Notes under the pieces: generated by a model
What the model was told of the DNA's origin: nothing
The model's database searches: none
What the model saw: only the letters and a program-made list of their open reading frames with translations
Assembly: GCA_944739405.2 (NCBI GenBank)
Contig: OX123182.2
Location: forward strand, 69,443,183-69,507,182
DNA length: 64,000 nucleotides
Direction of reading: 5' to 3'
DNA from: Euclidia mi
Lineage: Eukaryota; Arthropoda; Insecta; Lepidoptera; Erebidae
Program-made: the position numbers and the translations under genes
Part shown: piece by piece, positions 35,705 to 46,616 of the stretch
Position numbering within the stretch: position 1 is the stretch's first letter
Layout of the letters: every line of letters begins with the position of its first letter

Positions 35705-35830
35705 ATTGACTCACGCCTGTTTCGCGAAGGGGTAGACAGAGACTACGGAACGCCATTTACAACGATCCTGACATATGTCTCTTGCTTTATTCAATCCCAT
35801 CAAGTTTTTCATGCATGATCTTCTGTTTAT
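35705..35830 (-). mobile_element. RTE LINE 3' end fragment (copy B)
   Basis: Partner of 8,204-8,335 with the same short length and truncation point. Confidence 0.8.
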
Positions 35831-36589
35831 CATTTTAAATAACGATATGGTCTTAAGTCAGACCTTATATGGCTTCTAAACATGTACATACATTTTCTTC
35901 AAAAATATGTCACATATAAATAGCCTTTACAAATCCATAAGATGCCTAATTTTTCAGAAAAAAAAGTGTTCGCTGTAAAGCAATTATCTACATTAACTAA
36001 AGCTGAAAATTTGCTGAAATAAGGAAACACTTTCCTTTGATAAGATTGAACGTTAATAACAGAGCGGTATGTACGACTCGTGTACAACCTACAGCACATT
36101 CAACCACATTCCTTGGAAAATAACCACAAAGAACGAACGAAGGAACCGTTCATACATACGTCATGCAATGCTATCATTAACGTGGTCTCAGTGTTCCATT
36201 CTTGAACAATGAAGACAAAACAATATTGATATTGGATAATGAAAAATGGCGTGTTAGAAACGTATTACTACCGAGGAAAATTGCCATTTCCTTGCTATTC
36301 TTCTATCTAGAGGTACTTACTTACGAAAGTTGTTAGGTTTTAGTGCGTTTGATAGGTTTCCGTATCGCTAAATACTTATCAACTTATGATGTAGTTTTAG
36401 TTCTATTCGAGCTAATCTGTCGTTCCCACGGCTTTCGCATCTTTACTTGAATTGCAATTTGATATTACGAGCTCAGAACTTAGAAACTTAAAACCAAATA
36501 AGGATATTTCCTGCGAGTATAATTAATCTCATAAGTTCTATAAAACATGCCAAAATAATGCCAGTTTTACAGTATAATGTTATTTTTTT

Positions 36590-36834
36590 TTTATAGGCTT
36601 ACGTCTGTATCCCCGAAGGTGCAGAGGTGTAATATTACACCCACATTTCGCCATGAATTCTTAGGTCCCACGTAATAGGGGGCCAGCCTATTGCCGTTAC
36701 CGGGCACATCCACAGACTCCGTGCTGCTACTGAAAATTTCGGAAAATCCAGTAACACTTTTGCCCGACCCGGGAATCGAACCTGGGACCTCCGATCAGCA
36801 GTGGCATACGCAATCCACTGGACCACCAAGGCAG
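36590..36834 (-). mobile_element. SINE-A, copy-B-specific
   Basis: Minus strand: TGGTCCAGTGGATTGCGTAT and GGTTCGATTCCCGGGTCG box B, followed by body and tail. Copy A has no SINE at the matching place. A clear target duplication was not found. Confidence 0.8.
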
Positions 36835-36839
36835 TCCTT

Positions 36840-37489
36840 TATTTAAAGGTATCATTACAAGTCTCAGATTGCTGTGTTATACAGGGTGTTTGGCACATGG
36901 TTGTCCAAATGAAGTAGGGATCTGGTTTGCGCCATTGCCAATGCGTTGTACTCAGGCAAATTAAATTCTGTCTCACAGTTTCAGCGATATGATTATTTTT
37001 AATAATTTAAAGAAAAACCCAGAAATGTGGACAATATTGAAAAAAATTTATACGAATATGGGCTTAGCTATCGTAGTGATATTTTTTATTTTAGTTAACT
37101 ATTGCTAAAAAAAGATTTTGTGCTGCGGAAGAGTAAGACAGCATATTAAGTTGTTTCACGTAATTTTAATTCCTTAAATAGGTACAATGTAGATAAAAGC
37201 CAACTTCTAATGTTTTCGGCCGGTCGAGAATAATTGGCATTTTTTTTAATTTAGTGAATGCTTTTATAGGCTTATTATACATCATTTTAAAGGGTATGAA
37301 CTGAAGAAGTTTTTTAGCGAAGTTGAAAACCTCCATCACTATTATTTATTTATTTTAATCATACAAACTTGAACTTTGTTCTGTTATTATCTCTTTTCGA
37401 AACTTTGACAGCCTGTTATAATTTTTTTAACAAGGTTTCTACAGGAAATAATTATTTTAATAAAATGTAACAATGGTTGGATTGGATCG
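36840..37489. other. Unaligned DNA beginning with an ACAGGGTGTT motif
   Basis: TATACAGGGTGTTTGGCAC at about 36,878 resembles ends seen on some insect DNA transposons, but no matching inverted end was found. The stretch is absent from copy A and has no gene. Confidence 0.25.
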
Positions 37490-37743
37490 GTTATTACTTT
37501 TGGCCGTTCTCGTTAGCGATCTTGACTGTTCAGCAAGCAGTCATAGATTCGATTCTCAAATAGACAAATTTTTGTGGAACGATAATTAACTAACTGCCGG
37601 TTTCAATATTCGATCTATCCATAGATTTAGAGATTCGAGATACGTGTTTGACATATTTTGTATGGAGCTTATAACAAAAATGAATCTAAAATCTCAATAA
37701 TATTCATAGATCATCGGCAGTAAATCTGTACATTTAATTAGTA

Positions 37744-38113
37744 TATATTTTTTTAAAGGATAGCCATGCAGAGGGTATCGGGTTCGAATCCACGGCGTGC
37801 ACCACGGACTTTTCGGAGTTATGTGCGTATTGAATTGTTAATTATCGCTTGTCTCGTGCCTCGGAGAGCACGTTAAGCCGTCGGTCCCGGTTGTCATGAA
37901 GATCTTTGACAATCGTTATAGGGCGTCAGTACCTCTATAATAAACTGACACTAGTCTAAACCATGGAATATCGCTATCCCTTCGGGTTGCGGAGGTCAGA
38001 CAGGCAGTCGCTCCGTGGAAAAGCTAATATTCCGCCAAATCCGGTTAGACTAGAATGCGGACCCCAGGTTAAAACTGGTATAACGCTAGGAGGATTATAT
38101 TTTTTTAAAGGAT
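37744..38113 (+). mobile_element. SINE-B-type element with 18-bp target-site duplication
   Basis: Between TATATTTTTTTAAAGGAT at 37,744-37,761 and 38,096-38,113 lies a 334-bp element with box B GGGTTCGAATCCACGG, the body CGGAGTTATGTGCGTATTG and TGCCTCGGAGAGCACG, and a different 3' part (CTCCGTGGAAAAGC, ACTAGAATGCGGACC). It interrupts the older SINE-E. Confidence 0.9.
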
Positions 38114-38442
38114 GTTTATCAGTTATATGTTTAGCATAGTACAGACTGTGCCTAATTTCAAATTAAATGGCTGTGTGTGGATTGTCCCGGTTTAATTATA
38201 TTATATACTTAATATATGTATTACCTTTGACATTATATACTTTGGTCCTGCCTAAGAAATAGAAATCGCAATCAGATCTCTTTTATAGTAGATTGTACCC
38301 ATGATATCAAATTCTACAATATTGTGAAATAAATCTTCATACAGTAGTAGCAAGTATGTATTAATTTATTAAGTATCCATCGAACCTTAGTTCCAAACAG
38401 CGAAGTTGAGTTATTGTGTATTGAGTTCAATTGGTTTCAGAC

Positions 38443-39987
38443 GTAGAGTTCGGATAATATTTTCTTGGGTTTACGCGAATGTTACACATTGAAATTAAAC
38501 TACAGTTTACGGATTTTATCGCGTTATATTACTTTCACTGGTTATTTGTTATTACATTTAAACCGAAAGATATGACTGTATTGAAATAACTAGAAGGAAG
38601 CTAATAGAGAACAACATGCCCGAGGAATATGCAGAAATATTGAAACACTGCTTAACAACCGGCTATCTGCTATGGGATGAGAAATACTACATACAAGTAG
38701 ACGGTGTGGCAATGGGTTCTCCAGTATCGCCTGTTGTTGCTGACATCTTCATGGAGGACTTCGAGGCGCGAGCCCTGCAGACTGCCACCATCACACCGAG
38801 GTTCTACAAGCGGTATGTAGATGACACTTTTACAATTTTACCAACATATAGTGTTAATGTATTCCTAGACCATCTTAATTCTATTCATAACAACATCAAA
38901 TTTACAATGGAATTAGAGGCAAACAATTCTTTAGCTTTCCTAGATGTACTTGTTATCAGGAACAAAAACAACTCTTTGAGCCACACTGTGTATAGGAAAA
39001 AGACACATACAAATAGGTACTTAAACGGTGAATCTCACCACCATCCTAAACAGTTAGCTACCGTAGGAATGTCTTTGTTTCAGAGAGCCCGGGGGATCTG
39101 TGACAAGAAACACCTGGACGCCGAGCTTCAACATGTCAAGCAAGTTCTGCAAGACAACAAGCTCCGACCACCGCGCCAACGTCACAGATCCCCGAAGAAC
39201 AAGCCAGCCACAGTAGAGAGACAACCTGCTGTCCTCCCATACATCAAGGGCGTGACCGACAAGATTGGCTACATCTTGAAGCGAGCTTCAATCAAAACTT
39301 TCTACAAGCCGCCAATGAAGATAAGCCAATTTTTACCATCTGTCAAGAGTCAGTTACCCTTACAAGAGGCCGGGGTTTACAAGATAGACTGTGAGTGTGG
39401 GCTCTCATACATTGGACAAACCAAGAGAAGCATAGGCATTCGACTAAAGGAACATATAGCTGACATTAAACACAAACGCTCGACGAAGTCTGCTGTGTGT
39501 GAACATGTAGAACAAGGAACCAACCATTACCTGCGATTTGATAAACCACAGATACTCGCAAAAGAACACCGCTTTATTCCAAGAATGATACGTGAAGCTA
39601 TTGAAATTAAAAAACATCCTAATTTCAATAGGGAAGATGGTTGGAATGTACCTCCAGCTTGGGACCCTGTTATCAGGCTAATGAAACCCAAAAAGGACAA
39701 AGTCACCAGTAGACATCAAGACACAGTGAGCACATTCTGCGTAGATAGTAACACCAATAGTTGAAAAATGTTCGGGTACTTTGAGATAACTTTTAAATTC
39801 AAGACAAAGACAAATATCACCTCAGTCTGCCGTGAACATGAATCCTGTAAAGAATTCGAAACGTTGGCTAGTAATAAAAATGTAGTTTCTAGATCTTTCG
39901 GTTTAAATGTAATAACAAATAACCAGTGAAAGTAATATAACGCGATAAAATCCGTAAACTGTAGTTTAATTTCAATGTAGAGTTCGG
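38443..39987 (+). mobile_element. Penelope-like element, 5'-truncated, with inverted terminal repeats and 11-bp TSD
   Basis: GTAGAGTTCGG occurs at 38,443-38,453 and 39,977-39,987, bounding a 1.5-kb insert. Copy A at about 9,830-9,845 has the site once, uninterrupted. Perfect 86-bp inverted repeats (38,486-38,571 and 39,893-39,978) flank the coding part, the inverted pseudo-LTR arrangement known for Penelope-like elements. The element entered copy B after the duplication. Confidence 0.93.
38616..39764 (+). CDS. Penelope-like reverse transcriptase (C-terminal half) and GIY-YIG endonuclease
   Basis: An open 382-residue frame. VAMGSPVSPVVADIFME (31-47) and YVDDTF (67-72) are reverse transcriptase motifs B and C; LAFLDVLV (106-113) follows. 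A linker leads to GVYKIDCECGLSYIGQTKRS (253-272) and RLKEH (276-280), the GIY-YIG nuclease with its Cys-x-Cys metal site; CEHV and NHYLRF carry the other likely ligands. FNREDGWNVPP (337-347) is the family C-terminal signature. The fingers and first palm motifs are missing; the coding frame can be traced upstream (RRKLIENN) to the inverted repeat. The open frame suggests a recent copy, but it is truncated and probably inactive. Start is the ATG after the truncation, not the native one. Confidence 0.93.
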   Translation: MPEEYAEILKHCLTTGYLLWDEKYYIQVDGVAMGSPVSPVVADIFMEDFEARALQTATITPRFYKRYVDDTFTILPTYSVNVFLDHLNSIHNNIKFTMELEANNSLAFLDVLVIRNKNNSLSHTVYRKKTHTNRYLNGESHHHPKQLATVGMSLFQRARGICDKKHLDAELQHVKQVLQDNKLRPPRQRHRSPKNKPATVERQPAVLPYIKGVTDKIGYILKRASIKTFYKPPMKISQFLPSVKSQLPLQEAGVYKIDCECGLSYIGQTKRSIGIRLKEHIADIKHKRSTKSAVCEHVEQGTNHYLRFDKPQILAKEHRFIPRMIREAIEIKKHPNFNREDGWNVPPAWDPVIRLMKPKKDKVTSRHQDTVSTFCVDSNTNS

Positions 39988-40821
39988 AGTTCACAAGTGT
40001 GTATGCGGCGATGTATGACGTACCTCGGTCTGATATCAACTGATGACTGCCAACTAGAACAAGATATTGCAGGTACGCGAACTGTTGACTTATTTCAAGA
40101 TGCTCCAACTTTGTGTACACAGCATGAGAATGTACCTCCATGAAATCTGGAAATGTTTTCGCTCTAACTTCGTAGTGAATGGTTTCCATATGTTTTAGTT
40201 TATGAAAATTTAGCGTTGCCTCATATAGATAAAAAAATATCATGTAATATTTAACATTAGATACATTCAAACCTAAACGATTTCTACATCTGTTATGCAA
40301 TACTGATATTTATGACTGTCTTCAGTGAAATTGAGAGTAATTTTCTTTAAATTAATTACTTTGATGTAAAATTAAATTACTTATTAGTATCTGGGCATAA
40401 TTTTAGTGATTTCTTACTGGACTTTTAATAACAATTTTAAACTAATTTGGAACAAAGGCATTTAAAATAGTAAGTCACAGGTTTCTTAAAAACAACTTTT
40501 GGTGTAATGAATGCATGCGTACTTATCTTGTTTTTAAACATAACCTTATGTTTCATTTGATTTAAATGGCGAATCATAGGACATTGCTTTATCCTTAGAC
40601 TATATATTTTTATCCTTCATTATCATTCGTGCAAATGTCTTTGACGTTGTTCCGTCACAATTTTTGAAAATCAAATTATTTATTTTATAATTTCAGGGCA
40701 TGGCTGGCCGCAATATGCAATAATTTTATTTGTAACAGTTTTGGGGCATAAGATTGTGTGATTTTACTATTGTGTGTGAGGACCCAGATTAAATGCTCGA
40801 ATTTGTTAGTAGATTGTTAGT

Positions 40822-41010
40822 TATTAATAAATCAAATTCCTAAATATAAACTTTGTGGCCAGTTACATTTTATTTTGCGCCATGTTAACAGTGTTAAATG
40901 TGTCACAAAATCACATCCGTTAGTGAACATGTCGCTTGCAACAGTGCCGAAATATCGGTCACTCGAAACAAAGGTTCGAGGTATATATCCCAAAAGACAA
41001 TCTAAATTCA
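40822..41010 (+). mobile_element. Penelope-like terminal-repeat fragment
   Basis: It contains GTGAACATGTCGCTTGCAAC, AGTGCCGAAATATCGG and GGTATATATCCCAAAAGACA, matching the non-coding end of the Penelope-like copy at 59,931 in reverse. Copy A lacks it between TAGATTCTTAGTT and CTACATATATTG. Confidence 0.7.
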
Positions 41011-41138
41011 GTTCTATATATATATTATGAAAATATACCAGGGTCAAGCATAATAGTTCAATATGTAGATATGTATAACCTCTGCTTACCCTTACAAGTA
41101 TACCGGCTTAAGGTTTTGAAAGATTGGTTCACTGTTTA

Positions 41139-42532
41139 CATAAATACATAAATAGACTCACGCCTGTTTCCCGGAGGGGTAGGCAGAGACTACGGAACGC
41201 CATTTGCAACGATCCTGATATACCTCTCTTGCTTCATTCACTCCCATCAAGTTTCTCGTGCATGCTCTTCTGTTTAGGGTATTTCTGACCTGTCCTTTTT
41301 TTAGGATGTCTCCAATCTGGTCAGAGAACGTTCGCCTAGGTCTTCTTCTTCGTCCTGTCTTATTCACACTTGCCTTATATATCTTCTTTGTCAGTCTTTC
41401 GTCATCTATCCTCTCCATGTGCCCAAACCATCTTAACATGCCTTTCTCGATACCTGTCACTACATCTTCTTTTACTCCACACCACTCTCGTATCACACAA
41501 TTCTTTACTCTGTCGGTCAAAGATACACCACACATACTTCTCCGTGCTGTCATTTCTACAGCATTTATTCTATTTTCAAGTCTCTTCTGCACTACCCAAC
41601 TTTCACTACCATACATAAGGGTTGGCACTAACACCCCTCTATGCACAGCCAAAAGTGCCTTTTTGGACACGTTTTGACTGTTCATAAACGCCTTCATAGC
41701 TCCATTCACACTATTACCTGCATCAACTCTTCTTTCTATATCTTCTTCATTCTTACCATCTCTTGTAAACAACGTACCTAAGTAAACCAACTCATTCACT
41801 TGTTCCACTCGCTGTCCATCGATCAAAACATTACAAGCCGTAACGCATTCCACCTTTTCAAAAACCATAACTTTCGTTTTACTTACATTCACTTTCATTC
41901 CTTTCCTCTCTAACGCACCATGCATAATTGTTACCATCTCCTGCAACTCCTCCGGTGAAGATACAAGTATTATGATCATCAGCATAAAGAAGGCATTTGA
42001 CGAGTAACCCATTCATCCTTAATCCGCAGTCACTATGTTTTAAATCTTGCAAACAACTGTCCATGAAGAGGTTAAACAGCCACGGCGACGCTACACATCC
42101 CTGTCTAACACCTTTCTCGATGGTAAACCAGTCAGTGTATGCCCCGTTTATCCTCACTCAAGCTCTAGAATCCTCATAAAGGGATTTCAGAGCTCGAATG
42201 AGGCTGCTGTCCACCCCATTCATTGACAGCACCGACCACATTTCATTCCTCACCACTTTATCGTAAGCCTTTTCCAAATCCACGAATGCGCAATAGACCT
42301 TTTGACCTTTGGCCAAAAACTTTTCGGCTATGCTTCGCAAGAAAAAAACCTGATCCGTACATCCCATACCCTTTCGGCATCCCGCTTGCACATCCCATAT
42401 TTTCTTGTCGGTTAATTTCATAACTCTTACAATCAGTACCTTTGCATACAATTTGCCAACAATGCTGAGAAGGCTAATGACTCTATAGTTTTTGCAGTCA
42501 TTTATAAAGAGGCACAACTACAGCTGTGACCC
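41139..42532 (-). pseudogene. RTE-clade LINE reverse transcriptase (copy 2)
   Basis: Nearly identical to copy 1 but more 5'-truncated. Frames 42,517-42,158, 42,157-41,879 and 42,012-41,158 together give DCKNYRVISLLSIVGKLYAK, KGQKVYCAFVDLEKAYDK, GVRQGCVASPWLFNLFMD, CLLYADD and the same C-terminus. A deletion just after YADD and altered residues (CRKGMGCTDQVFFL) break it. It lies exactly where copy A reads GTTCACTGTATATATTG (about 10,743-10,759), so it inserted after the duplication. The tail is an ATTTATGTATTTATG-type repeat. Confidence 0.92.
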
Positions 42533-42541
42533 CTGTATATA

Positions 42542-42964
42542 TTGAAGTATTTCAACTTTCACATTTATTTACCTTCATTTTGTGTAAAACAGTATCTCAT
42601 ACGTATGCTAATTTACGAAAATGTATTCGGTGAACTCGGAACTTCAAATATGTTTCTGTATCAAGATGTGAAATCTTTACACAGCGGAGTAAACGCCAAC
42701 GTACGGACAAAACGTAATATTAAATTACACCTGGATGTTTTTAAAGGACTAAAGGACAAAGTGAAGTATAGAACTCGATTTCTAATTCTCTTTACACGTA
42801 ATTTTCCTCTCACAGACCACTTAGTCCTATCTGGCCATCGAGTTCACACTGTTCACACAAGTCTCAAAAGTTATTTGATAAAATTTATATGTATAATATT
42901 TCATAAAGGTATTTCTTATACGAGAACATGTAATCTGAATATAGAACAAAGAAACACTTGGTGA
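42542..42964 (+). other. Unrecognised 140-codon open frame in copy B
   Basis: It is long for this AT-rich DNA but matches no family that I know. The copy A counterpart (10,750-11,400) is interrupted by a one-base change near 10,803, the 31-nt fold-back and other indels. No splice pattern or initiation context argues for translation. Most likely chance, or a decayed frame of unknown origin. Confidence 0.15.
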
Positions 42965-43095
42965 TAGCGAGAGTTGCTTTTTACAAAATTAAATCTTTTA
43001 CCTTTTGCCTTGTACAAATATAGACGCTTACTTTCTAGGAAGACGATGGCGGAAGTCTATTTTTATTACAACTTTTATTAAATTATAAATATATT

Positions 43096-44334
43096 CTTAG
43101 TTAATTCCAGTGGGTTGAATTTTGTAATTTTGATTAGAACCATTTTTTGTCATCCTACGCAGTTTAATTTTTATATCTTGCTTCAGCTCCTATTTAATCT
43201 TTACAAATCTGGCACCAATTTACTAGTCTTGGTGTGCCGGTCAGCTGACCTTTTAAAAGTTTGAACACTTTTGTATTACTAGAATATAATATCTCAATCA
43301 CTTTTTATACCTAACTCGATTCAAAGTGTGTAACGAAAGTATGTTTTTTATAAAAAGTATCTTCTATGGACCTGGTTCCCCAGGGAAGCGAGTAACGGTG
43401 AAATTTTCCTCTTGCGCGCTGTAGTATACAAATAGATAACTAGATATTCTGCCGAATCCTGCATACGCAATGCCTTTCATGTTTTGTCTTAGCGCACAGT
43501 AAAGCAAAACAATGCTTTCTGTATTAAGGACCTTATAGAAAGCCTACGCATGCTCATAATTATTGTTCAACAGTTAAAGCCTCATACATATTATATTATT
43601 ATTAATAACACATAGGCAATACGAGGGGTTTAACATGTGTATACACGAAATATAGCATACCCCCATAATGGCATTTACTTGTCGAAATGTTTTAGATTTA
43701 CAGTTGTTTTAGATGCCAAACATAAGCTTATTAAGGGCGTTCCAAAAATAAATACCAAAAGGCACACCGCATCAAGAAAATATATCCGGCGAGCAATGTG
43801 TTATTTCTTATTATTTTGGTACATAACGTAGACCTTCATCAGACGCCGACACTTGGTCGATGCCTCCGGCTAAAGCTTATAAAGGTGTATTTACTGAAGT
43901 GTGCTTCCGACGTCTGCCATAACCTGCACTACGTCTTACCGACAACCCATTACAACGCAATATCGAATTATACACTAGTAAACTTTCACGCACCTACATA
44001 TAAGTACTACCTACTATGTATTTATATCTGGGGTTATTAACTAAGCCTCGTAAGCTCGTTCGTGTAATACGAAGCAAACTCTCTATTGCCGATACAATAG
44101 ATAACAAGTTTCGATAAGGGAGCTCTATAAGGATACCACAATATTGCAGAGGTGCCTCCTAATTTTGTGAGCCACTTTAAACTTCTAAATACGTCATTTT
44201 CGTTTATTTTCTTATTTTTTCGAATTTTGAATTCGAATTTTACTACATGGTATCTGCTAAGACATATATGGACTCGCGCAGAACACTAAAATAATTTATA
44301 ATATGAATGAACGTAAAAGTTTACTAGTTAGTTT
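43096..44334. other. No gene seen
   Basis: Unique-looking AT-rich DNA. Open frames at 43,637-43,831 and 43,798-44,040 match nothing known to me. Confidence 0.35.
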
Positions 44335-44580
44335 AGTCAACCGCTTGGCGCCGCGGGAGCGTAAGCCACTGCTACGCCGCAGGTCGCGGGTTCGATTCTC
44401 GCTCAAGTCAAATAATTCTGTGCTTGAACATGAATGTTTGTCTTGGTCTGGGTGTCTCTATGCATAATATGCAGGTATTTAAAAATAGAAGTAGCTATAT
44501 ATGTCTATCCAATGTCTAGTATCCACAGTACCAGCTTATGCTTAGTTTGGGCCTAGATGGTGTCGTAAGTGGTAAAAAAA
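44335..44580 (+). mobile_element. tRNA-derived SINE (SINE-D)
   Basis: A head with AACCGCTTGGCGCCGCGG and CGCGGGTTCGATTCTCGC (box B) is followed by a body with AACATGAATGTTTGTCTTGG and an end TAGATGGTGTCGTAAGTGG with an A-rich tail. A real tRNA is excluded by the long fused body and a poor acceptor stem. Confidence 0.8.
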
Positions 44581-45234
44581 ACAAATAATTCAAATAGCCT
44601 TAAGCAATTTTAAACAACCAATTTCGATGTTCTGGTAACAAATTATTAAAAAAATATTACAAAAAAGATCGACTCCATGCATCTACTGTTCTGGTTTGTG
44701 TATCAGTTATCACTGTTATCTGTGCCTTGTCAAGATTTTTTGACGTGCGTCAAATTTTTTTTATGGCGGATTAAATCATTAATTTCTTTCAAAATATGAT
44801 ATAATTTGGTAATTCTAAGCTTAAAATATAACTTATTTTTTATTTACTTACCGAAATTAAGATACTCCATCTGTTAAATAGCATTTTTGGGCATTATTTT
44901 TGCAACCTTTTACTAGGCACTGCGGCATTGTGAAACGTATTGACGTTGGCTGTGTTTCAAACCAACTAAACACAATATACGTTCGCGCTGTCAAGCTAGG
45001 CATTATTTGCCGAGACGGTTTTTTGGCGCGGCCACGATATCTGGTAGTATTATATATCGATGTTTCTGCGGAACCGCCGAAGTCTGATCACAACAGACGT
45101 TCCAACTAATTTAATGGTAATTTAGTTATTAGGTTTGTGCGATTTCCAATTTATTCGAATAAGGTTTGTAGTGTATTCTACGTGTAATGAAGGCCTTTAT
45201 AGATCATACCGCCGATACACTTGATTTAAAAAAT
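44581..45234. other. No gene seen
   Basis: A GC-richer segment at 44,915-45,100 is open for 69 codons in one frame, but no family is recognised. Confidence 0.3.
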
Positions 45235-45345
45235 GATTATACAAGTTTATTTGGCGGGCCATAATCGCGATAACTAAGATATTTAATGCATAAATACCAC
45301 GGTATTTTTCGATGTTTCGACCGACTTGCTCAAGTCGTGGTCGCG
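45235..45345 (-). mobile_element. Penelope-like terminal-repeat fragment
   Basis: Minus strand: CGCGACCACGACTTGAGCAA, then GTCGGTCGAAACATCGAA, a hairpin followed by GAAAC, as at the end of the 19,790 Penelope fragment (GGTCGTGGTCGCGGAGG in plus). No coding part remains. Confidence 0.6.
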
Positions 45346-45454
45346 GAGCGATTAAAATAATGTTTATACAAAATAAAATTTATTAACTTCAAATATTGCA
45401 TACGTCACAATATGCTACCTTAGAGGGTCCGGTACGTTTTACTATAACAGTGAG

Positions 45455-45600
45455 GGGAATCAACATCATCTCAGCTGACGGACGTTTCACTGCTGGACAA
45501 CGGCCTCCACCACAGCTCTCGTCATAGACCAAACTTAAGCCGCCCCCATCCATTCGCTTCCCGCGATCTCTATAACATCGTTTTTCCACCTTGCTATGTA
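45455..45600 (-). mobile_element. LINE 3' tail (type T2), reverse
   Basis: Plus strand reads CATCATCTCAGCTGACGGAC, CACTGCTGGACAACGGCCTC and CCCCCATCCATTCGCTTCCC, the reverse of the T2 tail at 13,693. Confidence 0.6.
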
Positions 45601-46119
45601 GCGACGGGATACAATTTTTAGTGCAGTTACAACATTATAAAATATATTTTCTTACAAAATTTGTAGCATTGCATGATAAAATGTTACAAGTTTATAGCTC
45701 CATTCCTCTAGGCTTTGTATTGATGCCGTAGCGACAAATTTAAACACAACGCAGCAAATTTAATTTATATCACGTACATAATTTCTATATTCAATCAGCG
45801 GTAGGTACATAAGTTATATTACTATAGAAACTAAACCACGTACCCTTGTGCTAAGCGTGGATACATAATAATATTTCATTGGCATGACGATACAGGGAGA
45901 AGCTAGACTATAGGCACATATATTACACCAATTAGGTATTCAAATTACACATTACGCGATTACGTGCTCACCGAGTTAAGTAAATATGCCTTAGCACGTA
46001 CTTATTTAGTACATGATATAGTTAACATATTAGTCAATTTACTGAAAGCTCATTGTGAGACGGTACAGTAAGACATATAAACGACTTAAAGTCGAAAAGT
46101 TGCAGCAACAACCGGTGCA

Positions 46120-46210
46120 CGAACCGCTTGCGCCTGCGATTATTCGAGGTTATGTGTAATATATTGTTATTTTCGCTTGCACTTTGCCTCGGAGATAAGT
46201 TGTCGGATTC
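46120..46210 (+). mobile_element. SINE-B body fragment
   Basis: GCGATTATTCGAGGTTATGT and CGCTTGCACTTTGCCTCGGA match the middle of the SINE-B-type element at 37,762. Head and tail are missing. Confidence 0.45.
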
Positions 46211-46411
46211 GGCTACTACTAGTATTAAGAACAGTTGTTCCGTCGACCTAGAATAAAGTATATTTTTATAGAAATGTAGTATATATTATAGTATTTTTTT
46301 ATTCACAACCATTCTGATAAAAGCTAAATATATTCGCTTCGTAGAGAAGCAGATTTTAAAAAACGGAGCCTGTGTTGTAAGGCAAACATTTTGGATGCAA
46401 CCAGGTAACAC

Positions 46412-46457
46412 TATAGTAATTTTTGCCCAGTTTTCAAACTGGGCTAAAATTACTATA
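46412..46457. repeat. Fold-back, 22-nt arms with a 2-nt spacer, one mismatch
   Basis: Arms 46,412-46,433 and 46,436-46,457 pair except for one base around TC. A SINE-A fragment begins 13 bases later. Confidence 0.95.
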
Positions 46458-46469
46458 TTACTACATAAC

Positions 46470-46588
46470 TTCACGCCTTTTATCCTCAAAGGGGTAGGCC
46501 GAGGAGTATTACACACCCACTTTTCGCCAGATATGTTTCGGTCCCAATGTAATAGGGGGCGAGCCTATTGCCATCTACCGGGCACATT
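46470..46588 (-). mobile_element. SINE-A fragment
   Basis: Tail and part of the body (CTCAAAGGGGTAGGCCGAGG, GTAATAGGGGGCGAGCCTAT on plus). The head is lost. Confidence 0.65.
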
Positions 46589-46616
46589 ATTAAGCGAGCG
46601 ATAATTAACATTTTTA

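Larger units (their letters stand above)
27370..43095. repeat. Segmental duplication, copy B
   Basis: Same order and orientation as 3,300-11,540, enlarged to about 15.7 kb by extra material: 30,660-34,460; a SINE-A at 36,590; unaligned DNA 36,480-37,490; a SINE-B-type element at 37,762; a Penelope-like element at 38,454; a Penelope terminal piece at 40,822; and an RTE at 41,139. Left similarity starts at about 27,370 and right similarity ends at about 43,095. No gene flanks are shared outside. Confidence 0.92.

Noticed and set aside
36878..36897. ACAGGGTGTTTGG as a DNA transposon end
   Set aside because: No matching inverted end or target duplication was found; kept only as a note.
39716..40300. 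194-codon minus-strand frame
   Set aside because: It spans the Penelope terminal repeat, its TSD and unrelated flank, so it cannot be an ancestral gene.
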